A DNA stretch of 5,082 nucleotides, from NCBI GenBank assembly GCA_002407645.1, contig DHNU01000058.1:1-5082 (forward strand), given 5' to 3'. Each line of letters begins with the position of its first letter. Within the stretch, counting starts at the first letter, position 1. This stretch comes from Ruminococcaceae bacterium UBA5408. Lineage in GTDB: Bacteria; Bacillota; Clostridia; Oscillospirales; Acutalibacteraceae. Positions 1 to 5,082 of the stretch are shown here, in pieces. A program made the translations under genes and the position numbers. A model generated the notes under the pieces. The model was not told the origin of the DNA, searched no databases, and saw only the letters and a list, made by a program, of their open reading frames with translations.

Positions 1-198
1 AGGCAGCGCATCCGTATGGAGAAGCTCGACGGAACGGTTGACATTCTGAAACGCCGGTTTGGAAATTACTGTATTCAACGCGCTTCGCTGCTGAAAGGCC
101 CATCTCTCACGGGATTTAACCCCAAGGACGAAAATACCATTCATCCGGTTGGCTATTTTAATGGAGGAACTGAAAATGGCCTGGAAAAAATATGTTGA
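1..198 (+). CDS. Y-family DNA polymerase, C-terminal fragment (5' end outside window)
   Basis: This is the last 65 codons of a gene that begins before the window; the frame is open from base 1 to the TGA at 196-198. The visible tail contains LDGTVDILKRRFG, then LTGFNPKD, then HPVGYF. I recognise this series as the C-terminal end of DinB/UmuC-like Y-family polymerases of Clostridia (the little-finger region and following tail). Such enzymes carry out error-prone translesion synthesis past damaged template bases. The catalytic palm with its acidic residues lies upstream and cannot be checked. The ATG at 16 is internal and is not the start. The 3' end overlaps the next gene by 23 bases, so the two are probably co-transcribed and translationally coupled. 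It could be another Y-family paralogue (ImuB-like), so no symbol is given. The base composition is clearly GC-richer than that of the ATPase gene to the right. Confidence 0.8.
   Translation, partial: RQRIRMEKLDGTVDILKRRFGNYCIQRASLLKGPSLTGFNPKDENTIHPVGYFNGGTENGLEKIC
163..168 (+). promoter_or_regulatory. Ribosome binding site that decides the start of the 81-residue protein
   Basis: GGAGGA lies 7 bases before the ATG at 176, inside the end of the polymerase gene. It favours 176 over the in-frame ATG at 161 and TTG at 149, neither of which has a purine-rich stretch at a workable distance. Confidence 0.7.
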
Positions 199-421
199 CG
201 TGATTGTACGCTGCTTCCCGGACGGGCGGATCCGGCCGCTTGCCGTTTACTGGGCTCCGGGTGAACTATACGAGATTGACCGGGTGTTAGATGTGCGGCC
301 CGCTGCGTCGCTCAAGGCGGGCGGGGCTGGAATCCGGTATACCTGCCGGATACGGAACCATCAGACCTACTTGTTCCAGGAAGAAAACAAATGGTTTGTG
401 GAAGCAAAACAGCCGTGCTGA
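176..421 (+). CDS. Small conserved-looking protein downstream of the Y-family polymerase (81 aa)
   Basis: The start is ATG 176 and the stop is TGA 419-421, giving 81 residues. The protein begins MAWKKYVDVIVRC and continues with IRPLAVYW, YEIDRVLDVRPAAS, IRYTCRI and KWFVEA. No signal peptide, membrane segment or catalytic motif is visible. The alternation of basic, aromatic and beta-prone stretches suggests a compact beta-rich fold. I know of short proteins of this general form (a 'RPxxxxW...Y.IDRVLD' core, somewhat like DUF6504) encoded beside translesion polymerases, but I cannot confirm membership. The 23-base overlap with the polymerase and the terminator directly downstream make it the last gene of that operon, so a role linked to lesion bypass or the SOS response is plausible. 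The function is unknown. Confidence 0.7.
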   Translation: MAWKKYVDVIVRCFPDGRIRPLAVYWAPGELYEIDRVLDVRPAASLKAGGAGIRYTCRIRNHQTYLFQEENKWFVEAKQPC

Positions 422-423
422 TC

Positions 424-478
424 GGCAGAAAACTGCGGAAGGGAAAATAATTCTCTTCCGCAGTTCGTTTATTCTGCC
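424..478 (+). terminator. Intrinsic terminator of the polymerase operon
   Basis: The core hairpin is 431-445 paired with 451-465: 15 base pairs with a single G-U wobble (442-454) and a five-base AATAA loop. It is followed by a broken T-rich stretch (464-473, TTCGTTTATT). Outside the core, GGCAGAA (424-430) can pair with TTCTGCC (472-478), leaving CGTTTA as a bulge, so the whole element can fold as one long hairpin. It starts 3 bases after the small gene's stop codon. The tail is interrupted by CG, so the efficiency is uncertain, but the stem is unmistakable. Because A-rich sequence precedes the stem, it might also act weakly on the opposite strand. Confidence 0.85.
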
Positions 479-528
479 AATTATGCAGACACAAAATTAC
501 AAAACATTGCCGAATTAGACACTTTACC

Positions 529-557
529 TTGATCATTTGTTATTCTGGGATTATAAT
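529..557 (+). promoter_or_regulatory. Sigma-A-type promoter for the ATPase gene
   Basis: The -35 box TTGATC (529-534, matching TTGA of TTGACA) is separated by exactly 17 bases from a perfect -10 box TATAAT (552-557). There is no extended -10 TG. Transcription should start near 563-565, leaving a leader of about 160 bases before the ATPase start at 726. This promoter lies after the terminator and points into the ATPase gene, so that gene is an independent transcription unit. Confidence 0.65.
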
Positions 558-725
558 TTATTTAATGCTTTCGATAGAAGATAATTTTATGGCATATTAT
601 GGAATTTGTGGACTTAATAATAAGACGAAGTTCGGGTAATACGTGTAATAGCAATAATGAGCAAGTTCGTCAAATGGGAAGTAAATGCAAAATATTGGCC
701 TTAACCAAGGCCAGGAGGTATAGTT
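558..725 (+). other. Untranslated leader of the ATPase gene
   Basis: About 160 bases of AT-rich sequence lie between the predicted transcription start and the ATPase ATG. It contains two copies of AAGTTCG (628-634 and 663-669) exactly 35 bases apart, each followed three bases later by AAT. It also has a weak long-range pairing of GACGAA (624-629) with TTCGTC (666-671), and the hairpin described separately. A 24-codon frame (ATG 565 to TAA 637-639) starts almost at the predicted transcript 5' end but has no ribosome binding site. I recognise no known riboswitch or RNA gene here. Confidence 0.4.
695..719 (+). promoter_or_regulatory. Hairpin abutting the ATPase ribosome binding site
   Basis: TGGCCTT (696-702) pairs perfectly with AAGGCCA (707-713) around a four-base AACC loop, and 695-714 can add a U-G pair. 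The last paired bases are the first bases of AGGAGGT (713-719), a perfect Shine-Dalgarno sequence located 6 bases before ATG 726. The strong binding site fixes the start of the ATPase. The hairpin sits where folding could influence ribosome access, although most of the binding site stays outside the stem. Confidence 0.6.
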
Positions 726-2186
726 ATGAATACTGATTATATTCCTGATTTAAAAAAAGCGTTTTTCGGTGATTCTGATGCCTACACAGAAAAGGATAGG
801 GATCCTCAAAAATTTGAAAAATCTTTTTATGATCCTCACAATTATCTGAAAGAATTATTGTATGGATATAAATTTGTTGTAAATGGACGAAAAGGTGATG
901 GAAAAAGTGCTTATAGTGCTAAAATATGTCTTATGAGCAACCAACCATCGTCTCAAGTTAAAGCCGTTCCACGTTCATTAAGTAATTTTAATAATGTAAC
1001 TTTTAACAAGTTAAAAACTTATGAAAATTTAGGAGGAAATCCATACATATCATTATGGAAATGTATTTTAATGATTGAGACGGTTAATATGCTTGAATCA
1101 TTTCAACCAAATATACAAGCAACTAGTTATTGTGCCATACTTTCAGCGTTAGATGATGCAGGTTTACTTGAAAATGACAACATCTCTAATACAATCGATA
1201 CCCTAGTAGAAACAAATACTTCTATTAATATTAAGAATTTATTTAATCATGGGAAAAGAAAACAAACATCATCAGTATTAAGTGGAGCCGAACAAATTTA
1301 CAAATCTATTTATAAAGCGATAAGGACTGTATATATGGGGAATACTCATTACTACTTAATTATAGATGGGTTAGATGACATTTTAATCAATAGTGACCGT
1401 GTTTTTCAGTCGACTGTATTAACTGGATTATTGCGCGCTGCAGATGAAATAAATACTAAATTTATTCATGCGACATTGCATTTGAAAATTCTTATTATGA
1501 TGAGATCAGATATATTAAACTTATGCATAGATCCCAATTTGCAAAAAATCAAAGATGATTCATGTATAAATCTGTCTTGGAAAATAGATGATGACATATA
1601 TGAATCCGATTTAGTAAAGTTAGTAGAAAAGCGTTTGAATATTACAAATGACCACCAAATTTGTTTTGAAAAATATTGGAACAGTATTTTTCCAAAAGCG
1701 ATTGGAACAAAACCATCTTTTGAATACATGTTAGAAAATATTATATATAGACCTCGAGATATTTTAAGGTTTTTTAAAGAGGCGCAAATAAAATTCAAAA
1801 ATAGAAAGTATACTATTGACGAATTTAAAACGCTTTTAACAGATTACTCAGAAAACTATTTTTTAGACGCCATGAAAAATGAACTGGCAGGTTTTTTCCC
1901 TGATGAAGTAGTTAATAAATTACCAGAAATTATGTCAAAATTAGGTTCTCAATATTTTTATATACAGGATGTTGAGAAAATGATAAATGTTGATAGTACA
2001 TTGGCAAATGTCAATGTATATGACTTACTAGATAAATTGTTCAATGCAGGGTATATTGGTCAACATAGACACCGGGACACTCAAAATTATACAGTGTTTA
2101 AATATAGAAATCCCCGTGAGACATTTCATGAAAATGATGAGTGCATAATTCATCGAGGACTACAAAGAGCGTTTTCACTTATATAA
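726..2186 (+). CDS. Sll1717-like P-loop ATPase (486 aa)
   Basis: This is a predicted cytoplasmic ATPase. Seen directly: an N-terminal FFGDSDAYTEKD stretch (residues 13-24); Walker A GRKGDGKS (54-61) right after a hydrophobic strand (FVVN, 50-53); Walker B YYLIIDGLDD (209-218); and a further strand ending in a sensor-like arginine, ILIMMRSD (255-262). These are followed by RPRDILRFF (342-350), a motif typical of this and KAP-like ATPases, and a C-terminal winged-helix-like part (about 430-486) ending IHRGLQRAF. The order and wording of these motifs match the 'P-loop ATPase, Sll1717 family' as I know it; such genes are frequent in defence islands, but their mechanism is not settled. No nuclease, TIR, protease or membrane domain is visible, so any effector would have to be separate. 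The gene has its own promoter and a perfect ribosome binding site. It is strikingly AT-rich (15 of 60 G/C in 1741-1800, against 34 of 60 in 241-300), which suggests horizontal acquisition. No terminator with a T-tract follows, so read-through towards hsdM is possible. Confidence 0.8.
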   Translation: MNTDYIPDLKKAFFGDSDAYTEKDRDPQKFEKSFYDPHNYLKELLYGYKFVVNGRKGDGKSAYSAKICLMSNQPSSQVKAVPRSLSNFNNVTFNKLKTYENLGGNPYISLWKCILMIETVNMLESFQPNIQATSYCAILSALDDAGLLENDNISNTIDTLVETNTSINIKNLFNHGKRKQTSSVLSGAEQIYKSIYKAIRTVYMGNTHYYLIIDGLDDILINSDRVFQSTVLTGLLRAADEINTKFIHATLHLKILIMMRSDILNLCIDPNLQKIKDDSCINLSWKIDDDIYESDLVKLVEKRLNITNDHQICFEKYWNSIFPKAIGTKPSFEYMLENIIYRPRDILRFFKEAQIKFKNRKYTIDEFKTLLTDYSENYFLDAMKNELAGFFPDEVVNKLPEIMSKLGSQYFYIQDVEKMINVDSTLANVNVYDLLDKLFNAGYIGQHRHRDTQNYTVFKYRNPRETFHENDECIIHRGLQRAFSLI

Positions 2187-2190
2187 TCTT

Positions 2191-2224
2191 GTTTGCTAAC
2201 TTCGCATAATGTTAAACTGCAAAC
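2191..2224. repeat. Imperfect inverted repeat with a recombinase-site-like core
   Basis: GTTTGC (2191-2196) is complementary to GCAAAC (2219-2224), and TAAC (2197-2200) to GTTA (2211-2214), with AACT unpaired on the right arm. Inside lies TAACTTCGCATAATGT (2197-2212), which differs at one base from the arm-plus-spacer of loxP as I remember it, and which shares CGCATAATGT with the left part of E. coli dif. A symmetric second arm is absent. It starts 5 bases after the ATPase stop codon and has no T-tract, so it is a poor terminator. A recombination half-site or scar is one reading, and chance is the alternative. Confidence 0.35.
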
Positions 2225-2343
2225 CTAAAAATATGTCCGCATATAAATTCGGCAAGCTCTGGGGATTTAAACTATCTGAGATTGATGAGCGGATTTGTTC
2301 TAGTGTACTGAAGACAAAAATGAGTCCGTTTTTGGTAAAATAA
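2200..2343 (+). pseudogene. Remnant of an excisionase-like HTH gene (3' part only)
   Basis: The frame opens after a TAA at 2197-2199 and runs to TAA 2341-2343. From 2236 it encodes SAYKFGKLWGFKLSEIDERI, which closely matches the second half of the small HTH ('excisionase/MerR-like', HTH_17) domain, where the usual wording is PAYKFGKLWRFKLSEIDEWV. Genes for such proteins commonly precede hsdM in clostridial type I loci. The first half of the domain (the usual SxxEVAexLgvS recognition part) is absent: upstream in frame there are only a few residues (MLNCKPKN, from the ATG at 2209) and then a stop, and the ATPase gene ends just before. Neither ATG 2209 nor ATG 2233 has a ribosome binding site. 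The residues after ERI (to 2343) do not look conserved. I read it as a gene truncated by arrival of the ATPase cassette or by deletion. A surviving micro-protein is possible but unlikely. Confidence 0.6.
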
Positions 2344-2359
2344 GATTTTATAACAAAAC
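2328..2359. promoter_or_regulatory. Imperfect palindrome over a weak candidate hsdM promoter
   Basis: GTTTT (2328-2332) pairs with AAAAC (2355-2359), and TAAAAT (2336-2341) with ATTTTA (2345-2350), around an AAG centre. Only short unpaired stretches (TGG, TAAC) interrupt the 32-base element. It includes two -10-like hexamers, TAAAAT (2336-2341) and TATAAC (2349-2354), but no convincing -35 box lies 16-18 bases upstream of either. It could be an operator over an hsdM promoter or simply AT-rich DNA. Confidence 0.3.
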
Positions 2360-2384
2360 AGGTCGGTATTAGCTGCCATGAATC

Positions 2385-2390
2385 GGAGGA
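2385..2390 (+). promoter_or_regulatory. hsdM ribosome binding site
   Basis: GGAGGA lies 9 bases before ATG 2400. It fixes the start of hsdM and shows that the gene is translated independently of the HTH remnant upstream. Confidence 0.7.
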
Positions 2391-2399
2391 TAAATAGAC

Positions 2400-4406
2400 A
2401 TGGATAATCAAGTGTACAACCAGATTGTGAACTTCATATGGGGGATTGCGGATGACTGTCTGCGTGACGTTTACGTGCGCGGGAAATATCGTGATGTTAT
2501 TCTTCCCATGACAGTTATTCGTCGTCTGGACGTTATGCTGGAAAAGACGAAATCCGCAGTTTTAACTATGAAAAAAAAGTTGGACGATGCTAAGATTGAT
2601 AACCAGTGGCCAGCACTCTGCAATACTGCCGGACAAGCTTTTTGTAATGCCTCCCCGTTCCTCCTTAAAGATCTTACCAGCCGTGCGAAGAAACAGTCAC
2701 TCAAAACTGACTTTATTGTATATCTTGACGGCTTTTCACCTAACGTTCAGCTAATACTTGATAAGTTCAAATTTCGCAATCAGATTGATACGATGGTGGA
2801 TGCGGATATTCTTGGTGCGGTTATCGAGAAGTTTACGTCTTCCGATATAAATCTCAGTCCCAACCCGATTTATAAAGATGATGCTAAGACAATTCTTGTC
2901 CACCCCGGACTTGATAACCATGGCATGGGTACTATTTTTGAAGAGTTAATTCGCCGTTTCAACGAGGAAAACAATGAAGAAGCCGGTGAACACTGGACTC
3001 CTCGTGATGTCGTCGAGCTTATGGCGGACCTTGTGTTTATACCGATTCAAGACAAAATCAAGGATGCCACATATTCCTGTTACGATGGAGCATGTGGCAC
3101 AGGAGGAATGCTCACGGTTGCTCAGGACAGACTTTTGAAGCTTGCGAAGAAGAGCGAGAAGCAAGTATCTATTCATCTCTTCGGACAGGAAATAAATCCG
3201 GAGACCTATGCCATCTGCACAGCAGATATGCTACTCAAAGGTGACGGACAAGAAGCTTCTCATATCATGTACGGTTCTACTCTTTCTGATGACCAGCATG
3301 CTTCACGGCAGTTTGACTTTATGCTCTCAAATCCACCATATGGCAAGAGCTGGAAAACAGATGCAGATAAGATGGGCGGTAAAAAAGAAATTCTCGACAC
3401 TCGCTTCAATACTTATCTTAAAGATGGAGAAGAACTGCAAATGCTCCCGAGAACCAGTGACGGACAATTACTGTTTTTACTGAATAATATTTCCAAGATG
3501 AAAACGGACACAGAACTTGGCAGTCGAATTGCAGAAGTACATAATGGGTCATCACTTTTTACCGGTGATGCAGGAAGCGGTGAAAGTAATGCCCGTAGAT
3601 ATATGATAGAAAAGGATTTGGTAGAGGCAATTATCGCTCTTCCGGATAATATGTTTTACAACACTCCCATTGGTACTTATATATGGGTCCTTTCTAACAA
3701 GAAAGAGGAACGCAGAAAAGGCAAAATTCAACTCATCGATGCCACCGAAATGAAATCGCCGCTCCGCAAGAACATGGGTAAAAAGAACTGTGAATTCACG
3801 CCGGAACTGCGGTCTGAAATTTTGCGCATTTTTATGGATATGGAAGAAAGTGAAGTTAGCAAGATTTTTAACAATGAAGAATTTGGATACTGGTCTATTA
3901 CTGTGGAACGTCCTCTTCGGCTGAAAGTATATCCGGAAAGAAAAATCCCAGAAGGCACTTTTAAAAAAGCAGAAGAGCTTCAGATCTATAAAGCAGCAAT
4001 GGAGCGTTTGCCGAAAGATGTGCCGCTTGATGATTGGACAGCATTTGCTAAGGCAACAAAACTGAAAGCAACGATACTCAAGAAAGTACGCCCGTTTATC
4101 ACCGAGAAAGATCAAACCGCAAAAGCTGTTGAAGGTGAAGCAGATCCAGATTTGAGAGATACAGAGATCGTGCCATTTACATACGAGGGCGGAATTAATG
4201 CATATATGAAAAATGAGGTGCTGACATACTCGCCGGATGCCTATGTAGATGAAAAGAAGACACAGGTTGGGTACGAGGTAAGTTTCACAAAATATTTCTA
4301 CAAACCTGTGAAACTACGCCCTATGAAAGATATTATTGGCGATTTAAAAGCGCTGGAGACTGAAGCGTACGGTATGTTAAATGGAATTATTGGAGAGATA
4401 CAGTAA
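2400..4406 (+). CDS. hsdM: Type I restriction-modification DNA methyltransferase subunit HsdM (668 aa)
   Basis: HsdM transfers a methyl group from S-adenosylmethionine to N6 of adenine within the site chosen by HsdS; two HsdM with one full HsdS form the usual methyltransferase. Seen in order: a helical N-terminal domain with IWGIADDCLRD, VILPMTVIRRLD (residues 13-44); the pre-catalytic HWTPRDVVELMADL (198-211); SAM-binding motif I as DGACGTGGM (229-237); FGQEINPETYAIC (261-273); and the catalytic adenine-methylase motif NPPYG (311-315) after FDFMLS. ARRYMIEKDLVEAIIALPDNMFYNTPIGTYIWVLSNKK (398-435) is characteristic of the family. All catalytic motifs are intact. It is longer than the classical EcoKI subunit (about 530 residues); the extra length is a charged C-terminal region (about 500-668, starting TVERPLRLKVYPERK) seen in a longer HsdM subgroup. 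It overlaps hsdS by one base (TAATG). Composition is intermediate (27 of 60 G/C in 3001-3060), unlike the AT-rich ATPase gene. Confidence 0.95.
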   Translation: MDNQVYNQIVNFIWGIADDCLRDVYVRGKYRDVILPMTVIRRLDVMLEKTKSAVLTMKKKLDDAKIDNQWPALCNTAGQAFCNASPFLLKDLTSRAKKQSLKTDFIVYLDGFSPNVQLILDKFKFRNQIDTMVDADILGAVIEKFTSSDINLSPNPIYKDDAKTILVHPGLDNHGMGTIFEELIRRFNEENNEEAGEHWTPRDVVELMADLVFIPIQDKIKDATYSCYDGACGTGGMLTVAQDRLLKLAKKSEKQVSIHLFGQEINPETYAICTADMLLKGDGQEASHIMYGSTLSDDQHASRQFDFMLSNPPYGKSWKTDADKMGGKKEILDTRFNTYLKDGEELQMLPRTSDGQLLFLLNNISKMKTDTELGSRIAEVHNGSSLFTGDAGSGESNARRYMIEKDLVEAIIALPDNMFYNTPIGTYIWVLSNKKEERRKGKIQLIDATEMKSPLRKNMGKKNCEFTPELRSEILRIFMDMEESEVSKIFNNEEFGYWSITVERPLRLKVYPERKIPEGTFKKAEELQIYKAAMERLPKDVPLDDWTAFAKATKLKATILKKVRPFITEKDQTAKAVEGEADPDLRDTEIVPFTYEGGINAYMKNEVLTYSPDAYVDEKKTQVGYEVSFTKYFYKPVKLRPMKDIIGDLKALETEAYGMLNGIIGEIQ

Positions 4407-5050
4407 TGGGTAATACAAATTCAAGCACCTCTGTTGCGCTTTCGAATTTTTCTTCGAGATGGGATTCCAATAGATTAGTAATGCTTTTTTCGGAAAATAA
4501 AGAATTGAATGCGGATTGTGAAGTACATAACGCATTGCAATTTAAGTTTGGAAAAATTATCCCCAAACCTCAAACCAAAATAGATAGGTTTCTACTAAAT
4601 ACTTGGAAGAAATATACGGTCGTTCGCCCGGATGACATTATAATTAATGGGCTTAATTTAAACTATGACTTTGTAACGATACGCATCGGCCTTGTCAAGG
4701 AAGTTGGAATTATCACGTCTTCTTATATTTCTCTTCGACCTAGGGCAGGTGTTAATGCCAAATTTTACAACTATTATTTTAAGGCTTTAGATTCAAAAAA
4801 GATATTTCATGGCCTTGGGACTGGCATAAGGCTGACTTTGTCATACAAGGAATTAAAGAACATAGTACTTCCTATTCCCCCCCATAATGAGCAGAATCAG
4901 ATTGTTCGATATCTGGATTGGAAAGTATCAGAGATAAATAGACTTATTGCAGTTAAAAAGAAACAGGTGTCTTCATATAAGGATTTACGGCTAGTGTCAA
5001 GAGAAGTTCGCAATTTTGGGATTCCGGAAAACGAATCAAGCTGCGTTTAG
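4406..5050 (+). CDS. hsdS: Type I restriction-modification specificity subunit HsdS, half-length (214 aa)
   Basis: HsdS recognises the DNA target and docks HsdM. The start ATG 4406 overlaps the hsdM stop (TAATG), with GGAGAG at 4392-4397 as ribosome binding site. One target-recognition domain is visible: the entry RWDSNRLVMLFSE (residues 18-30), the strand motif PDDIIINGL (75-83), GIITSSYISLRP (101-112), then RLTLSYKELKNIVLPIPP (142-159). This runs into the conserved helix NEQNQIVRYLDWKVSEINRLIAVKKKQVSSYKDL (161-194), the coiled-coil spacer that follows each recognition domain. Usual HsdS proteins are about 400 residues with two such units, so this is one half. The tail REVRNFGIPENESSCV loosely resembles the short C-terminal tail of complete HsdS proteins (VTGKIDVRNxxIPE). 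It may be a natural half-subunit that works as a dimer, or a full gene broken by a frameshift; the next entry bears on this. The recognition domain is more AT-rich than hsdM, as is common for these exchangeable segments. Confidence 0.88.
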   Translation: MGNTNSSTSVALSNFSSRWDSNRLVMLFSENKELNADCEVHNALQFKFGKIIPKPQTKIDRFLLNTWKKYTVVRPDDIIINGLNLNYDFVTIRIGLVKEVGIITSSYISLRPRAGVNAKFYNYYFKALDSKKIFHGLGTGIRLTLSYKELKNIVLPIPPHNEQNQIVRYLDWKVSEINRLIAVKKKQVSSYKDLRLVSREVRNFGIPENESSCV

Positions 5051-5082
5051 CAGAAGTGACTGAATTGATTTGGGATTCAAAT
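4981..5082 (+). pseudogene. Out-of-frame continuation: possible second HsdS recognition half (cut by window end)
   Basis: In the frame one base behind hsdS, the sequence is open from 4981 (after TAA 4978-4980) to the window end. From 5017 it encodes WDSGKRIKLRLAEVTELI and then WDSN (5071-5082). WDSN also occurs near the start of the hsdS product (residues 19-22), and the DNA matches at 11 of 12 bases (4460-4471 against 5071-5082). The distance from the YKDL end of the spacer helix to this W is about 28 codons, close to the spacing between the first helix and the second recognition domain in full HsdS proteins. It may be the second half after a frameshift, or a separate second gene starting at GTG 5056 or TTG 5065. 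With only 34 codons visible, the assignment is tentative. Confidence 0.4.

Noticed and set aside
16..198. ATG at 16 as the start of a 60-residue gene
   Set aside because: The frame is open to base 1 and the polymerase family sequence continues upstream of the ATG, so this is an internal methionine of a truncated gene.
291..518. 75-codon plus-strand frame across the small gene and terminator
   Set aside because: It runs through the terminator hairpin, has no ribosome binding site, and overlaps the better supported 81-residue gene in another frame.
1466..1798. 110-codon minus-strand frame inside the ATPase gene
   Set aside because: It is antisense to the ATPase region that carries the RSD and RPRD motifs; a low-GC shadow frame.
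2187..2224. Intrinsic terminator for the ATPase gene
   Set aside because: The inverted repeat has a broken stem with a large loop and is not followed by a T-tract.
2196..2411. 71-codon minus-strand frame between the ATPase gene and hsdM
   Set aside because: The opposite strand of the same bases encodes the recognisable HTH remnant, and the minus-strand product shows no motif.
3552..4115. 187-codon open frame on the minus strand inside hsdM
   Set aside because: It lies wholly opposite the well-conserved HsdM coding sequence, its product is a phenylalanine- and cysteine-rich shadow translation without recognisable motifs, and no promoter or ribosome binding site was seen.
1..5082. CRISPR array, tRNA or rRNA gene, or insertion-sequence transposase
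   Set aside because: No regularly spaced repeat, cloverleaf-like sequence or transposase motif was found on either strand by eye.
2400..5082. A complete restriction-modification system
   Set aside because: No helicase/nuclease HsdR is encoded in the window, so restriction activity cannot be claimed from this sequence.

Overview
The window looks like chromosomal DNA of a Firmicute, most likely a member of the Clostridia. I infer this from strong AGGAGG-type ribosome binding sites, a near-consensus sigma-A promoter, the C-terminal tail of a clostridial-style Y-family DNA polymerase, and an excisionase-like helix-turn-helix (HTH) remnant ahead of hsdM. I ran no database search, so the taxonomy is an inference from familiarity with these proteins.

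Layout, all on the + strand. (1) Positions 1-421 are a GC-richer, housekeeping-like left flank: the last 65 residues of a Y-family DNA polymerase and an overlapping 81-residue small protein, closed by a strong intrinsic terminator (431-465, with an outer stem reaching 424-478). (2) Positions 479-725 are a non-coding leader with a sigma-A-like promoter (529-557), two copies of AAGTTCG, and a hairpin abutting the ribosome binding site of the next gene. (3) Positions 726-2186 are a markedly AT-rich gene for a 486-residue P-loop ATPase that I recognise as Sll1717-like, a type often seen in defence islands. (4) Positions 2187-2399 hold a recombination-site-like sequence, the decayed 3' end of an HTH gene, and the hsdM translation signals. 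(5) Positions 2400-5050 are hsdM and hsdS of a type I DNA restriction-modification system, overlapping by one base. After the hsdS stop, a second frame encodes what looks like the start of another target-recognition half, cut off by the window end. No hsdR is present; it may lie downstream.

How the parts work together: HsdM is the N6-adenine methyltransferase and HsdS supplies DNA sequence specificity, so the pair should form a modification enzyme, with restriction needing an HsdR from outside the window. The ATPase has its own promoter and different base composition. It sits exactly where the HTH gene that often precedes hsdM has lost its 5' half, which suggests that the ATPase is a cassette that landed in front of an existing type I locus. 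Whether it works with the R-M system, acts as a separate defence gene, or is a passenger cannot be decided from this sequence.

The observations most worth following are the HTH/ATPase junction with its tyrosine-recombinase-like core, and the half-length hsdS followed by an out-of-frame WDS-containing segment.
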